From: Streptomyces sulphureus DSM 40104
GTDB lineage: Bacteria; Actinomycetota; Actinomycetes; Streptomycetales; Streptomycetaceae
Direction of reading: 5' to 3'
DNA: 64,000 nucleotides
Assembly: GCF_000381025.1 (NCBI RefSeq)
Contig: NZ_KB905830.1
Span: 1 to 64,000, forward strand
Positions 54,445 through 63,600 of this stretch are shown here, piece by piece. The stretch's first letter is position 1, and each line of letters starts with the position of its first letter. Made by a program: the position numbers and the translations under genes. Under the pieces are notes generated by a model. It did no database searches, was not told the DNA's origin, and saw nothing but the letters and a program-made list of their open reading frames with translations.

Positions 54445-55257
54445 TCAGCCGGCGGGCGCGGTCACGGAGCGGGGGTCGAAGCCGAAGGGAAGCTCCAGCC
54501 GGTGCGCACGCATCAGCTCCGCGTCGCCGAGCAGGTCCTGGGTACCGCCGTCGGCCACGATAACCCCGCCGCTGAGGACCACCGAACGCGGGCAGAGCTC
54601 CAGTGCGTAGGGCAGGTCGTGGGTGACCATCAGCACCGTGGGCCGCCGGGCGCGGCCGTCCGCGTCGGGTACGCGCAACGTGCGGAGGATCGCGGCGAGT
54701 TCGCTCCGCGCCGCGGGGTCGAGGTTGGAGGAGGGCTCGTCGAGGACGAGGATCTCCGGGTGGCTCGCGAGGACGGTGGCGACCGCGACCCGGCGACGCT
54801 GCCCGAAGGAGAGGTGGTGCGGCGCGCGGTCGGCGTGCGCCTCCATGCCGACTTGGCGAAGCGCCTTCGCCACACGGGATGCCAGCTCCTCCCCTCGCAG
54901 CCCGGCGCAGGACGGGCCGAAGGCGACGTCCTCGCGGACCGTGGGCATGAAGAGCTGGTCGTCCGGGTCCTGGAAGACGAGGCCGACGCGGCGCCGCACC
55001 TCCTTGAGGTGCTCCCCCGTGACGGGCAGCCCGGCGACGCTGACCGTCCCCGCGCCCGGCGCGAGCAGCCCGTTGAGGTGGTGGACGAGGGTGGTCTTGC
55101 CTGCGCCGTTCGGGCCGAGCAGCGCGACGCGGCTGCCCCGCTCGACGGTGAGGTCGACGCCGAAGAGCGCCTGGTGGCCGTCGGGGTAGGCGTAGGCCAG
55201 GCCGGAGACTTCCAGGGAGATCTCGCGGTCGGGCGGTGGGTCGGTCACAGTGTCCAT
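54445..55257 (-). CDS. cbiO: Nickel/cobalt ECF transporter, ATPase subunit
   Basis: The 270-residue ATPase starts at ATG 55257, overlapping the end of cbiQ by 13 nt. Walker A GPNGAGKTT, Q-loop FQDPDDQLF, signature LSFGQRRRVA (the CbiO form) and Walker B LVLDEPSSNLDP are present. The VGLVFQDPDDQLFMPTVREDVAFGP phrase is typical of ECF-type CbiO/NikO. Together with CbiQ and CbiMN upstream it powers metal uptake. Metal choice is discussed at the Nur box. Confidence 0.93.
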   Translation of the reverse strand: MDTVTDPPPDREISLEVSGLAYAYPDGHQALFGVDLTVERGSRVALLGPNGAGKTTLVHHLNGLLAPGAGTVSVAGLPVTGEHLKEVRRRVGLVFQDPDDQLFMPTVREDVAFGPSCAGLRGEELASRVAKALRQVGMEAHADRAPHHLSFGQRRRVAVATVLASHPEILVLDEPSSNLDPAARSELAAILRTLRVPDADGRARRPTVLMVTHDLPYALELCPRSVVLSGGVIVADGGTQDLLGDAELMRAHRLELPFGFDPRSVTAPAG

Positions 55258-56000
55258 CCTCCGAGGCAGACGAGGAGTGCGAGGAGCGGGAGGCAGGCCG
55301 CGGTCGCCCACTCGGCGCGGGTGGCGGCCTCCTCTTCGGAGCGCGGCATCGTGCCGGTCCATCCGCGGCTGAGCATGGCGAGGTGGACGCGCTCGCCCCG
55401 CTCGTAGCAGCGGATGAAGAGGGCGCCCGCGGTCTTCGCGAGCACGCCCCAGTGGCGGGGGCCGCGCGCGTCGAAGCCGCGGGAGAGGCGGGCGAGCCGC
55501 ATGCGGTGGAGCTCGCCAGCGAGGACGTCCGCGTACCTGAGCATGAAGGAGGCGATCTGCACGAGCAGCGGCGGCAGGCGGAGGCGCTCCAAGCCCCGCA
55601 GCAGGGAGCGCAGTTGCGTGGTGGAGGCGAGGAGCACGGAGGCCGCGACGCCGAGCGTGCCCTTGGCGAGGATGTTCCAGGCGCCCCACAGCCCCTCGAC
55701 GGAGAGGCCGAGCATGTCGGTGCGCGGCCCCTCGGCGACGAAGGGCAGCAGCACAGCGAAGGCGACGAACGGCACCTCGATCAGCATCCGCTTGAGCACG
55801 TGCCCGGGCCGGACGCGTCCGGCGGCGGCGACGCAGGCGAGGAGCAGCGCGTACGCCGCGAAGGCGGGGAACGCCTCCCGCGGGGTGGCGACGACGAGCA
55901 CCACGAAGCAGCAGACGGCCGCGATCTTGCACTGGGGCGGCAGCCGGTGCACCGGCGAACCGACCGGGAGGTAGAGGGTGTCGGCGGGGGCCGCGCCCAT
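55245..56000 (-). CDS. cbiQ: Nickel/cobalt ECF transporter, T component
   Basis: The 251-residue membrane protein starts at ATG 56000, 3 bp after the cbiM stop. Hydrophobic segments include KIAAVCCFVVLVVATPREAFPAFA and MLIEVPFVAFAVLLPFV. The coupling helices carry the two A-R-G-like motifs: RLSRGFDARG and AMLSRGWTG. It links the ATPase dimer to the substrate subunit. Confidence 0.92.
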   Translation of the reverse strand: MGAAPADTLYLPVGSPVHRLPPQCKIAAVCCFVVLVVATPREAFPAFAAYALLLACVAAAGRVRPGHVLKRMLIEVPFVAFAVLLPFVAEGPRTDMLGLSVEGLWGAWNILAKGTLGVAASVLLASTTQLRSLLRGLERLRLPPLLVQIASFMLRYADVLAGELHRMRLARLSRGFDARGPRHWGVLAKTAGALFIRCYERGERVHLAMLSRGWTGTMPRSEEEAATRAEWATAACLPLLALLVCLGGWTL

Positions 56001-56003
56001 CGG

Positions 56004-57053
56004 TCAGCTCCGCTCGTCGGCCGCGCGGCCCGCCGCCCTGCTGCGGCGTACGGCAAGAAAGGCGCCGGTGCCGACGGCGAGGGTCGCACCGACGCCGACG
56101 ACCCCCGCGAGGCCGCCCGAGAGGCGGGCGCCGGCGATGCCGGTGACCGCGTAGTCGGCGAGCGGCGAGCCTTCGGTGGCGTGCGCCTTCTCCTGCGCGT
56201 CGATGCCGTTGTCGGCTGCGACCTTCTCCAGACCGTCCGGCTCGGCCGAGGCGTAGAAGCTCACCCCGCCGCCGAGGACGAGCGCGAGGAGCAGCCCCGC
56301 GGCCCACAGGCGGCGGACGGGCTTGCGGGGCGCGGCGGCTTCGTCCGGTGCGGGTGAAGTGCGCAGCTCCAGCGGGGAGTCGAGCCGCTGCGCCGCGTGG
56401 ACGAGGTCGGGGCGCACGGCGAGGACGGCGCCGACGGTGGCGGCGGTGATGGCGGCCTCGCCGAGGCCGATGAGCACGTGCACGCCCGTCATGGCGGCGA
56501 AGACTCTGCCGAGGGGGACGTCGGCGGTACCGCCGAGCGCGTAGATGCCGGTGAAGGCGACGGCGGCGGCCGGCACCGAGACCAGCGCGGCGGCGAAGGC
56601 GCCGCCGGTGACCGAAGCGCGGCCGCGCGGCAGCACCCGCTGGAGGAGGTGGAAGACGGCGTACGCGACGACGACGGTGACGACCGCCATCGTGAGGATG
56701 TTGACGCCGAGCGCGGTGAGCCCGCCGTCGGCGAAGAGGAACGCCTGGAGGAGAAGGACCACGGTGACGCAGAGCACGCCGGTGTACGGCCCGACGAGCA
56801 CCGCGGCGAGCGCACCGCCGAGCAGGTGGCCGCTGGTGCCCGCCGCCACGGGGAAGTTGAGCATCTGGACGGCGAAGAGGAACGCGGCGACGAGGCCGGC
56901 GAGCGGTGCCGTCCGGTCGGCCCCCGGTGCCTGCTGCCGGCCGTGCCCGAGCTCGCGGCGGGCGCCGCGGAGCGACACGGCGACGGCCGCCGCGGCGACA
57001 GCCCCGGCGGCCAGGGAGACGGGTGCGTCGATGAAACCGTCGGGGACGTGCAC
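56004..57053 (-). CDS. cbiM: Fused CbiM-CbiN metal-binding subunit of the ECF importer
   Basis: The 349-residue protein starts at GTG 57053 and reads MHVPDGFIDAPVS; the N-terminal Met-His is the metal ligand in this family and fixes the start. Residues 1-230 form the CbiM/NikM core with FPVAAGTSGHLLGGALAAVLVGPYTG. Residues 245-349 form a CbiN/NikN-like part, RRLWAAGLLLALVLGGGVSFYASAEPDGLEKVAADNG, with a second helix near the end. In many bacteria M and N are separate. It is the first gene of the operon and lies behind a Nur box. Confidence 0.92.
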   Translation of the reverse strand: MHVPDGFIDAPVSLAAGAVAAAAVAVSLRGARRELGHGRQQAPGADRTAPLAGLVAAFLFAVQMLNFPVAAGTSGHLLGGALAAVLVGPYTGVLCVTVVLLLQAFLFADGGLTALGVNILTMAVVTVVVAYAVFHLLQRVLPRGRASVTGGAFAAALVSVPAAAVAFTGIYALGGTADVPLGRVFAAMTGVHVLIGLGEAAITAATVGAVLAVRPDLVHAAQRLDSPLELRTSPAPDEAAAPRKPVRRLWAAGLLLALVLGGGVSFYASAEPDGLEKVAADNGIDAQEKAHATEGSPLADYAVTGIAGARLSGGLAGVVGVGATLAVGTGAFLAVRRSRAAGRAADERS

Positions 57054-57136
57054 GGCTGCCCTCCACTCTGTGGTGCTCGACTGGGCTGCTGCACCGCCGA
57101 GTTGGGCCGGAAGCCCCGGACGGCGCACACTTGTGG

Positions 57137-57164
57137 AGAATAGCCAGTTGCAAACTCTTCGCAA
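57137..57164 (-). promoter_or_regulatory. Promoter with Nur (nickel-uptake regulator) box upstream of cbiMN-Q-O
   Basis: On the + strand TTGCAA-ACTCT-TCGCAA at 57148-57164 fits the Streptomyces Nur consensus tTGCaa-N5-ttGCAA. On the minus strand a promoter reads -35 TTGCGA (57164-57159), a 16-bp spacer, and -10 TATTCT (57142-57137). The box covers the -35 and spacer, ideal for repression. The start codon lies 84 nt downstream. Confidence 0.82.
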
Positions 57165-57654
57165 GAGCGCCGGAAGTGCGTGATTCCCCGCGCGCCGGGA
57201 GGGCGCACTCCCCGCGCACCCCAACTGGGCGTCGGCTCCGCCGCCTTGGAGCGTGCGCCCGCCGCGCCGACCGGACGCCACCGACGAGCCGCGCGGCGCC
57301 ATCGACGGGGAGCCGTAACACGGGCACAGTGGGGTGCGGTGGTGTGCAACGGGGTTATGCGGCGGACCGCCGAGGACCGTCAGCGAGCCCTGACGGAAAC
57401 GGGGCGAACAGGCTTGACCCGCAACGCGGTTGGCCGGTGCCCCCGGACGCCTCGGCGCCGTGGCGGAACCGGCGCACACCGCTGCCGTCGCCCGCGGCCG
57501 GGCAGCCGCGGGCGAGGGTGTGGCAGAGGTCACGGCGGTTCCAGGAGACTGCCGGGGTTCGTGCGGCGTCCCTCTCAGCGGGCCCCCGCGCACACCGACG
57601 CAGGGGCGTAGGGCGCCTGCACCGACCGGTACCGGTGCCCGTAAGGAGGAACAG
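57165..57654 (+). promoter_or_regulatory. Upstream region of the ssgE-like gene
   Basis: About 490 bp without a supported gene precede ssgE. Developmental genes in Streptomyces often have long upstream regions with several promoters. The frames crossing it are high-GC shadows. No clear hexamers could be assigned. Confidence 0.4.
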
Positions 57655-58077
57655 ATGTCACCCGCATCCCGAGTCGTCGAACACACCGTACGGGCCCGGC
57701 TGATCGCCGAACCTCCGGCGACCCGCAGCCTCACCGCTGCCCTGCGCTACGACAGCGCCGACCCCTTCGCCGTGCGCCTCGTCTTCCCGCCGCACATCGC
57801 GCTCGACGGCGGTGAGGTCTGCTGGGCCTTCTCCCGCGAGCTGCTGGAGGAGGGGCTGTGCCACCCGTCGGGCGACGGCGACGTGCACGTGTGGCCGTGG
57901 CAGGTGCACCGCACCGTCGTCGAACTCCACACGCCCGAGGGTGCCGCCGTCGTACGGTTCGGCAGCACGGACCTCCGCCGCTTCCTCGACACCACCTACG
58001 CCCTCGTCCCCCGCGGCGAGGAACAGCGCGGGATCGATCTCGACGCCGGGCTCGCCGAGCTCCTGCGGGAGGTGTGA
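57655..58077 (+). CDS. ssgE: SsgA-like sporulation protein, probably SsgE
   Basis: The 140-residue protein starts at ATG 57655 behind AAGGAGG. It has the SALP signature: RVVEHTVRARLIAEPPATRSLTAALRYDSADPFAVRLVFPP, then CWAFSRELLEEGL and GDGDVHVWPW, and TPEGAAVVRF. SALPs are found only in sporulating actinomycetes and direct septum placement and spore separation. SsgE of S. coelicolor controls spore number and autolytic separation. The position near pmt, rsmI, tatD and rpfB matches my memory of the ssgE locus; the assignment to E rather than another SALP rests on that. Confidence 0.85.
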   Translation: MSPASRVVEHTVRARLIAEPPATRSLTAALRYDSADPFAVRLVFPPHIALDGGEVCWAFSRELLEEGLCHPSGDGDVHVWPWQVHRTVVELHTPEGAAVVRFGSTDLRRFLDTTYALVPRGEEQRGIDLDAGLAELLREV

Positions 58078-58094
58078 GCCACCGCCCGCACGAG

Positions 58095-58124
58095 CCGGCC
58101 CGGGCCCGCGGGGGCCCGGGCCGG
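58095..58124. terminator. Bidirectional terminator
   Basis: CCGGCCCGGGCCC pairs perfectly with GGGCCCGGGCCGG around loop GCGG, between the stops of ssgE (58077) and the leftward MMPL gene (58130). Confidence 0.9.
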
Positions 58125-58129
58125 ATGTG

Positions 58130-60433
58130 TCAGACGCCGGTGGGTTCCGGAGTGCGCCTGTCGGGGACGTCGTCGCCCGGGCCTCCGTCGGACGGTCCGG
58201 AGCCGCCCTGCGGGCCTTCGGGGCCCTCGGGGCCGCTGCCTCCGCCGCCGTCGGTGAGCGCCTTGTTGAGCTTCTCCCCCTCGACGTCGACGTTGGGCAG
58301 GATGCGGTCGAGCCAGCGCGGCAGCCACCAGGCGCGGTGGCCGAGGAGCGTGAGCACCGCCGGCACCAGCGCCATGCGGACGACGAACGCGTCGAGCAGG
58401 ATCGCGACGGCGAGCCCGAAGCCCATCATCTTGATCATGGCTTCCGAGGCCCCGATGAACCCGGCGAAGACGCTGATCATGATGACGGCCGCCGCGGTGA
58501 CCACACGGGCACCGAGCTTGAATCCGGAGGTGATCGCCTCGCCCGGGCTCTCGCCGTGCACGTACGCCTCGCGCATCCGCGTCACGAGGAAGACCTCGTA
58601 GTCCATCGCGAGACCGAAGATCACGCCGACCATGATGATCGGCATCACGCTCATGATCGGCCCCGTCTGCTCGACGCCCACCAGGTCGGCGAGCCAGCCC
58701 CACTGGAAGACGGCGACGACGGTGCCGAGCGCGGCGAGCACCGAGAGCAGGAAGCCGAGCGCGGCCTTGAGCGGCACGAGGACCGACCGGAAGACGAGCA
58801 TCAGCAGCACGAAGGCGAGCCCGACCACGAGCGCGAGGTACGGCGCCAGCGCGTCGTTCATCACCTGCGAGAAGTCGATCGCCACGGCCGTCGCGCCGGA
58901 GACGAGCACCTTGGCGCCGGTGTTCTCCTCGATGTCCCCCGCACGGTCGCGGATGTCGTGGACGACCTCCTCGGTCTGCGTGTCGCTCGGGCCCGAGGCG
59001 GGGACGGCGCTGATCGTCGCCGTGTCACCGGCCTTGTTGAACATCGGCGGGGCGACCGTGACGACCCCGTCGACCTTGGAGAGCTCCTCGCCCACCTGCT
59101 TCGCCGCGCCCTGCGCGTCCTCGCTGTCCCTGGTGTCGACGACGAGGAGGAGCGGGCCGTTGAACCCGGGGCCGAAGCCCTCGGAGAGCATGTCGTACGC
59201 CTTGCGCTGGGTGGTGTCGGTCGGCTGGTTGCCCTCGTCCGGCAGACCGAGCTCCATGCTCCCGACGGGCACGGCGAGGACTCCGAGGCCGAGGACGGCC
59301 GTCACCAGTACCGCCCACGGACGGCGGCGGACGAGCGCGGCCCAGCGCGTGCCCCCGTTGGGCTTGCCCTCGGGGTCCGGCGCGGGGGCGCCCGTCTCGG
59401 GGTTGGCGGCGCGGATCTTGCGTCCGAAGATCCGCTTGCCGACCATCCCGAGCGCCGCGGGCACCAGCGTGATCGCGACGAGGACGGCGATGACCACCGT
59501 CGCGGCCGCCGCGAGGCCCATCTTCGTGAGCATCGGGATGTTGACGACGGAGAGGCCGACGAGTGCGATCACCACCGTGAGCCCGGCGAAGACCACGGCC
59601 GAACCCGCGGTTCCCACGGCCCGCCCGGCGGCGTCCTCGCGCTCGCGGCCCTCGGCGAGTTCGGCGCGGTACCGGGAGGCGATGAAGAGCGCGTAGTCGA
59701 TGCCGACAGCGAGGCCGATCATCATCGCGAGGGTGCTCGTCGTCGCCGAGAGTCCGAGCGTGGCGCCGAGCGCGGCGATGCCGGAGACGCCGATGCCCAC
59801 GCCGATGAGCGCGGTCACCAGCGGCAGCCCGGCCGCGATCAGCGAACCGAAGGTGAGGATCAGGACGATCGCGGCGACGATGATGCCGAAGATCTCGCCG
59901 TTGCCCATGTCGGGCTCGGCGAAGAGCGCGTCACCACCGGTCTCGACCTCGAGCCCCGCGTCCCTGCCCTGCTGGGCCGCGGACTCGATCGACTCCCTGG
60001 TCCCCTCGGTGATGTCCATGGCGCCGACCTTGTACGTCACCGAGGAGTACGCGGTCGTGCCGTCCTTGCTGACGCCGGCACCGCCCTGCGCATACGGGTC
60101 GGAGGCCATGGCGGCCTGGTCCTCGCCGCCGAGTTCGCCAACGACCTCGCGGACGGCGGCGCGGTGGTCGGTCGCGGTGATCTTCTCGCCGTCGGGGGCG
60201 CGGAAGACCATGCGCGCGGTCGCGCCCTCCGCGTTGGCGTCGGGGAACCGCTCCTCCATCACGTCGAAGGCTTGCTGCGCCTCCGTACCGGGGAGCGCGA
60301 AGTCGTCGTCGGGCGGGCTGGACGCGGACGAGGCCGCTATGCCCACGGCGGCGAGCAGCGCGACCCAGATGAGGGCGAAGCTGCGGCGGCGCCGGAAGGC
60401 GAGGCGGCCCAGCCGGTAGAGGAAGGTGGCCAC
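58130..60433 (-). CDS. MMPL-family RND transporter
   Basis: The 767-residue protein begins at GTG 60433 (MATFLYRLGRLAFRRRRSFALIW). Twelve membrane segments and two large outer loops are visible. The transport cores show AVGIDYALFIASRYR (GxxxDY) in the first half and FGLAMDYEVFLVTRMREAY in the second. A C-terminal Pro/Gly tail follows. MMPL proteins export lipids, siderophores or toxic molecules using the proton gradient. No regulator or lipid gene is adjacent, so the cargo is unknown. Confidence 0.92.
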   Translation of the reverse strand: MATFLYRLGRLAFRRRRSFALIWVALLAAVGIAASSASSPPDDDFALPGTEAQQAFDVMEERFPDANAEGATARMVFRAPDGEKITATDHRAAVREVVGELGGEDQAAMASDPYAQGGAGVSKDGTTAYSSVTYKVGAMDITEGTRESIESAAQQGRDAGLEVETGGDALFAEPDMGNGEIFGIIVAAIVLILTFGSLIAAGLPLVTALIGVGIGVSGIAALGATLGLSATTSTLAMMIGLAVGIDYALFIASRYRAELAEGREREDAAGRAVGTAGSAVVFAGLTVVIALVGLSVVNIPMLTKMGLAAAATVVIAVLVAITLVPAALGMVGKRIFGRKIRAANPETGAPAPDPEGKPNGGTRWAALVRRRPWAVLVTAVLGLGVLAVPVGSMELGLPDEGNQPTDTTQRKAYDMLSEGFGPGFNGPLLLVVDTRDSEDAQGAAKQVGEELSKVDGVVTVAPPMFNKAGDTATISAVPASGPSDTQTEEVVHDIRDRAGDIEENTGAKVLVSGATAVAIDFSQVMNDALAPYLALVVGLAFVLLMLVFRSVLVPLKAALGFLLSVLAALGTVVAVFQWGWLADLVGVEQTGPIMSVMPIIMVGVIFGLAMDYEVFLVTRMREAYVHGESPGEAITSGFKLGARVVTAAAVIMISVFAGFIGASEAMIKMMGFGLAVAILLDAFVVRMALVPAVLTLLGHRAWWLPRWLDRILPNVDVEGEKLNKALTDGGGGSGPEGPEGPQGGSGPSDGGPGDDVPDRRTPEPTGV

Positions 60434-60659
60434 GGTCTGGTTCTCCGGTCTCTCGTGGTCGGGCGACGGGTCGACGGCTGCGCGGGCCGGGTGCGCTCAC
60501 CATCTGGGTACGGCGCGGGCATCGGACGCCACGAGCCGGCGCGAGCGCCTGCCCATGGCAGTCCATGCCAAAAGACGCCGCCTCCCAGAAACGGGGTTGA
60601 GCCGCCTCGCCGTGACGTACACCACTTCACGACTTGCCGGGCGAGCGAACGCCCGGACC

Positions 60660-63600
60660 ATGGGAGAGGTGACAGACCCGCGCCCGCCCGGTGCGCCGCC
60701 CGACGGGCACGGCGCAGCCGAACCACCGCCCCCCGTACCGGACGCCTACCTGCGCCACCCCCACCTCAGCGGCGAACTCCTCTGCTGCACCACGGAGGAC
60801 GACCTCTGGGTCGCGCACCTGCCGCCCGGATCGCACCGCACCGAGCGCGCCTGGCGGCTCACCAGCGACCGCACCCGGCTGAGCCACCCGCGGTTCTCGC
60901 CCGACGGCTCGACGCTCGCCTTCGTCTCCTGGCGGAGCCTCGACCCGGAGGTCCACCTCGTCCCCGTCGCCGGCGGACCCGCGCGCCGGCTGACGTACTG
61001 GGGCGCCGTCGACACCCGCGTCTGCGGCTGGACCCCCGAGGGGGACGTCCTCGCCGTCGCCTCGCACGGAGAACCGTTCTCGTACCACGCCTGGGCCTAC
61101 CGCGTCCCCATCTCCGACCCCGACCAACCGGCGGCCGACTCCCACCCGGGACTGCGCCTGCCGTGGGGCCCCGTCGCGGAGATCGCCGTCACGGGGGCGG
61201 ACACGGAGCGGCGGACGCTGCTGCTCACGGGGAAGCCGCCGCACGAGCCCGCCGAGTGGAAGCGCTACCGCGGCGGTGCGACGGGACGGCTGTGGCTCCA
61301 GGGCAGGCAACTCCTCGCCGACCTCGTCGGCCACCTCGACTCGGCGATGTTCGTCACGCCGCCGGGCGACGAGACGCGGGTGGCCTTCCTCTCCGACCAC
61401 GAGGGGATCGCCAACCTCTACAGTTGCCGCGAGGACGGCACGGACCTCCGCCGCCACACCGACCACGACGACTTCTACGCCAGGAACGCCGCCACCGACG
61501 GCACCCGCGTCGTCTACCAGTGCGCGGGAGAGCTCTGGCTCGTCGACGACTTCTCACCCTCGGGCAGCCCCCACCGCCTCGAACTCCGCCTGGGCGGCCC
61601 GCGGACGGGACGCCGCCCCCACCAGGTACCGGCGTCTGCGAACCTCGACTCGCTCACCGTCGACACCACGGGCCGCGCAAGCGCCGTGTGCGTGCGCGGC
61701 AGCCTGTACTGGCTCACCCACCGCGACGGCCCGGCGCGCGCGCTCGCCGACACCCGCGGCGTCCGCGTCCGGCTGCCCGCGGTGCTCGGCGACACCGGCC
61801 GGGTCGTCTACGTCACCGACGCGGAGGGCGAGGACGCGCTGGAGATCGCCGACCTCCCGCGCGCCTCCCGGCCGCGCGTACCGCGCCGGCTGGCGGCCGG
61901 ACGGCTCGGGCGCGTACGGGAGTTGAGCGCCTCGCCCGACGGCGGGACCGTCGCCGTCGCCTCGCACGACGGGCGGCTCCTCCTCGTCGACGTACGCGAC
62001 GAGGACGGCAGCGGCAGCGTCTCCGAGCTCATCAGGTCGCTCAACGGGCCTTTGGGCGACCTCGCCTTCTCCCCCGACTCCCGCTGGCTCGCCTGGGCGC
62101 ACCCCGGCATCGGACGCTCCCTCAGCCAGATCAAGCTGGCGTGCCTGGCGGCCGGAGAGGACGGCGCGCGCAAGAGCGCACGGACCGTACTCGACCTCAC
62201 GGACGGCAGGTTCGAGGACGAGCAGCCGGTCTTCACGCGCGACGGCCGCTACCTCGCCTTCCTCTCCTGGCGCGGCTTCGACCCCGTCTACGACGTGCAC
62301 ACGGGCGACCTCTCCTTCCCCCTCGGCTGCCGCCCCTACCTCGTCCCTCTCTCCTCCGCGACGCTCTCCCCCTTCGCGCTCACCCCGCAGGGCCGCCCCG
62401 CCGCGGGCGGCCTCGACCCGCAGGAGCTCGGCGGTCCCGACGCCGCCGAGGGGACGCCGACCGTGCTCGTCGAGGCGGAGGGGCTGGAGAGCAGGGTGAC
62501 GCCGTTCCCCGTGACGGCGTCGAAGTACGCGGGGCTCCATCCCGTCGCCGGCGGAGGGCTGGTGTGGCTGCGGTATCCGATCTCGGGGGCGCTCGGCGAG
62601 ACTTTCGCCAACCCGGCCGACACCTCGGGGCGCCCCACGCTCGAGCACTTCGACCTCGCCACCGCGCGCCGCACCGAACTCACGGGCGACGTCGACTGGT
62701 TCGAGGTGAGCGGCGACGGCACCCGCCTCGTGGTGAGCGACGAGGGGGAGCTGCGCGCCGTCCCCGCGGACGAGAGCGCGGACGCCGACTCGACGACCCG
62801 CATCGACCTGCGGCGCATCCTCCACGACGTCGACCCGGCCGCGGAGTGGCGGCAGTCGTACGCGGAGGCAGGCCGGTTGATCCGCGCGTACTTCTGGGAC
62901 CCGGGGATGAGCGGCGTCGACTGGGACGCGGTGCTCGCGCAGTACCGCCCGCTCGTCGAACGTATCGCCACCCCCGACGAGTTCGCCGACCTCCTCCGCG
63001 AGGTCCTCGGCGAGCTCGGCACCTCGCACGCCTCCGTGGCGGCCTCGCGCCGCAGCGAGGGGCCGCCGCACTACCGTCGCCCGCTCGGCTTCCTCGGCGT
63101 CGACGCCGTGCGCACGGTGGAGGGCCGCTGGCGGATCGAGCGCATCCTGCCGGGCAACTCCTCGGACTCCCGGGCGCGTTCACCGCTCGCGGGGACGGCC
63201 GTGCGCGAGGGGGAGTCGATCGTCGCCGTCGACGCGCGGAAGGTCGATCCGGTGGCCGGACCCGCGCCGCTCCTCGCTGCGGCCGGCGGCACCACCGTCG
63301 AACTCACCTGTGCGCAGGACGACCCGGACGGCGGGGAACCGCGGCTGCACCGCGTCGCCGTCGTCCCCCTCATCGACGAGCGGCAGTTGCGCTACCAGGA
63401 CTGGATCGCCCGGCGGCGTGAGAAGGTGCGGGCGCTCAGCGGCGGCAAGTGCGGCTACCTGCACATCCCCGACCTCGGCGGTTCGGGCTGGGCGCAGTTC
63501 AACCGGGACCTGCGGATGGAGATCTCGCGGCCCGCACTCCTCATCGACGTGCGGGGCAACGCCGGCGGCAACATCAGCGAGTTGGTGCTGGAGAAGCTGA

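Noticed and set aside
57054..57147. Cobalamin riboswitch ahead of the metal importer
   Set aside because: No B12-box or the expected long structured leader was found; a Nur box and promoter explain the control better.
54445..57327. 960-codon leftward frame including cbiO
   Set aside because: Only 54445-55257 matches the ATPase; the upstream part overlaps cbiQ and cbiM in another frame.
57812..63421. Very long open frame of about 1,870 codons on the + strand
   Set aside because: It runs antisense to the MMPL gene and out of frame with tricorn. Its product is a low-complexity Arg/Pro/His string with no motif; long stop-free frames are expected at this GC content.
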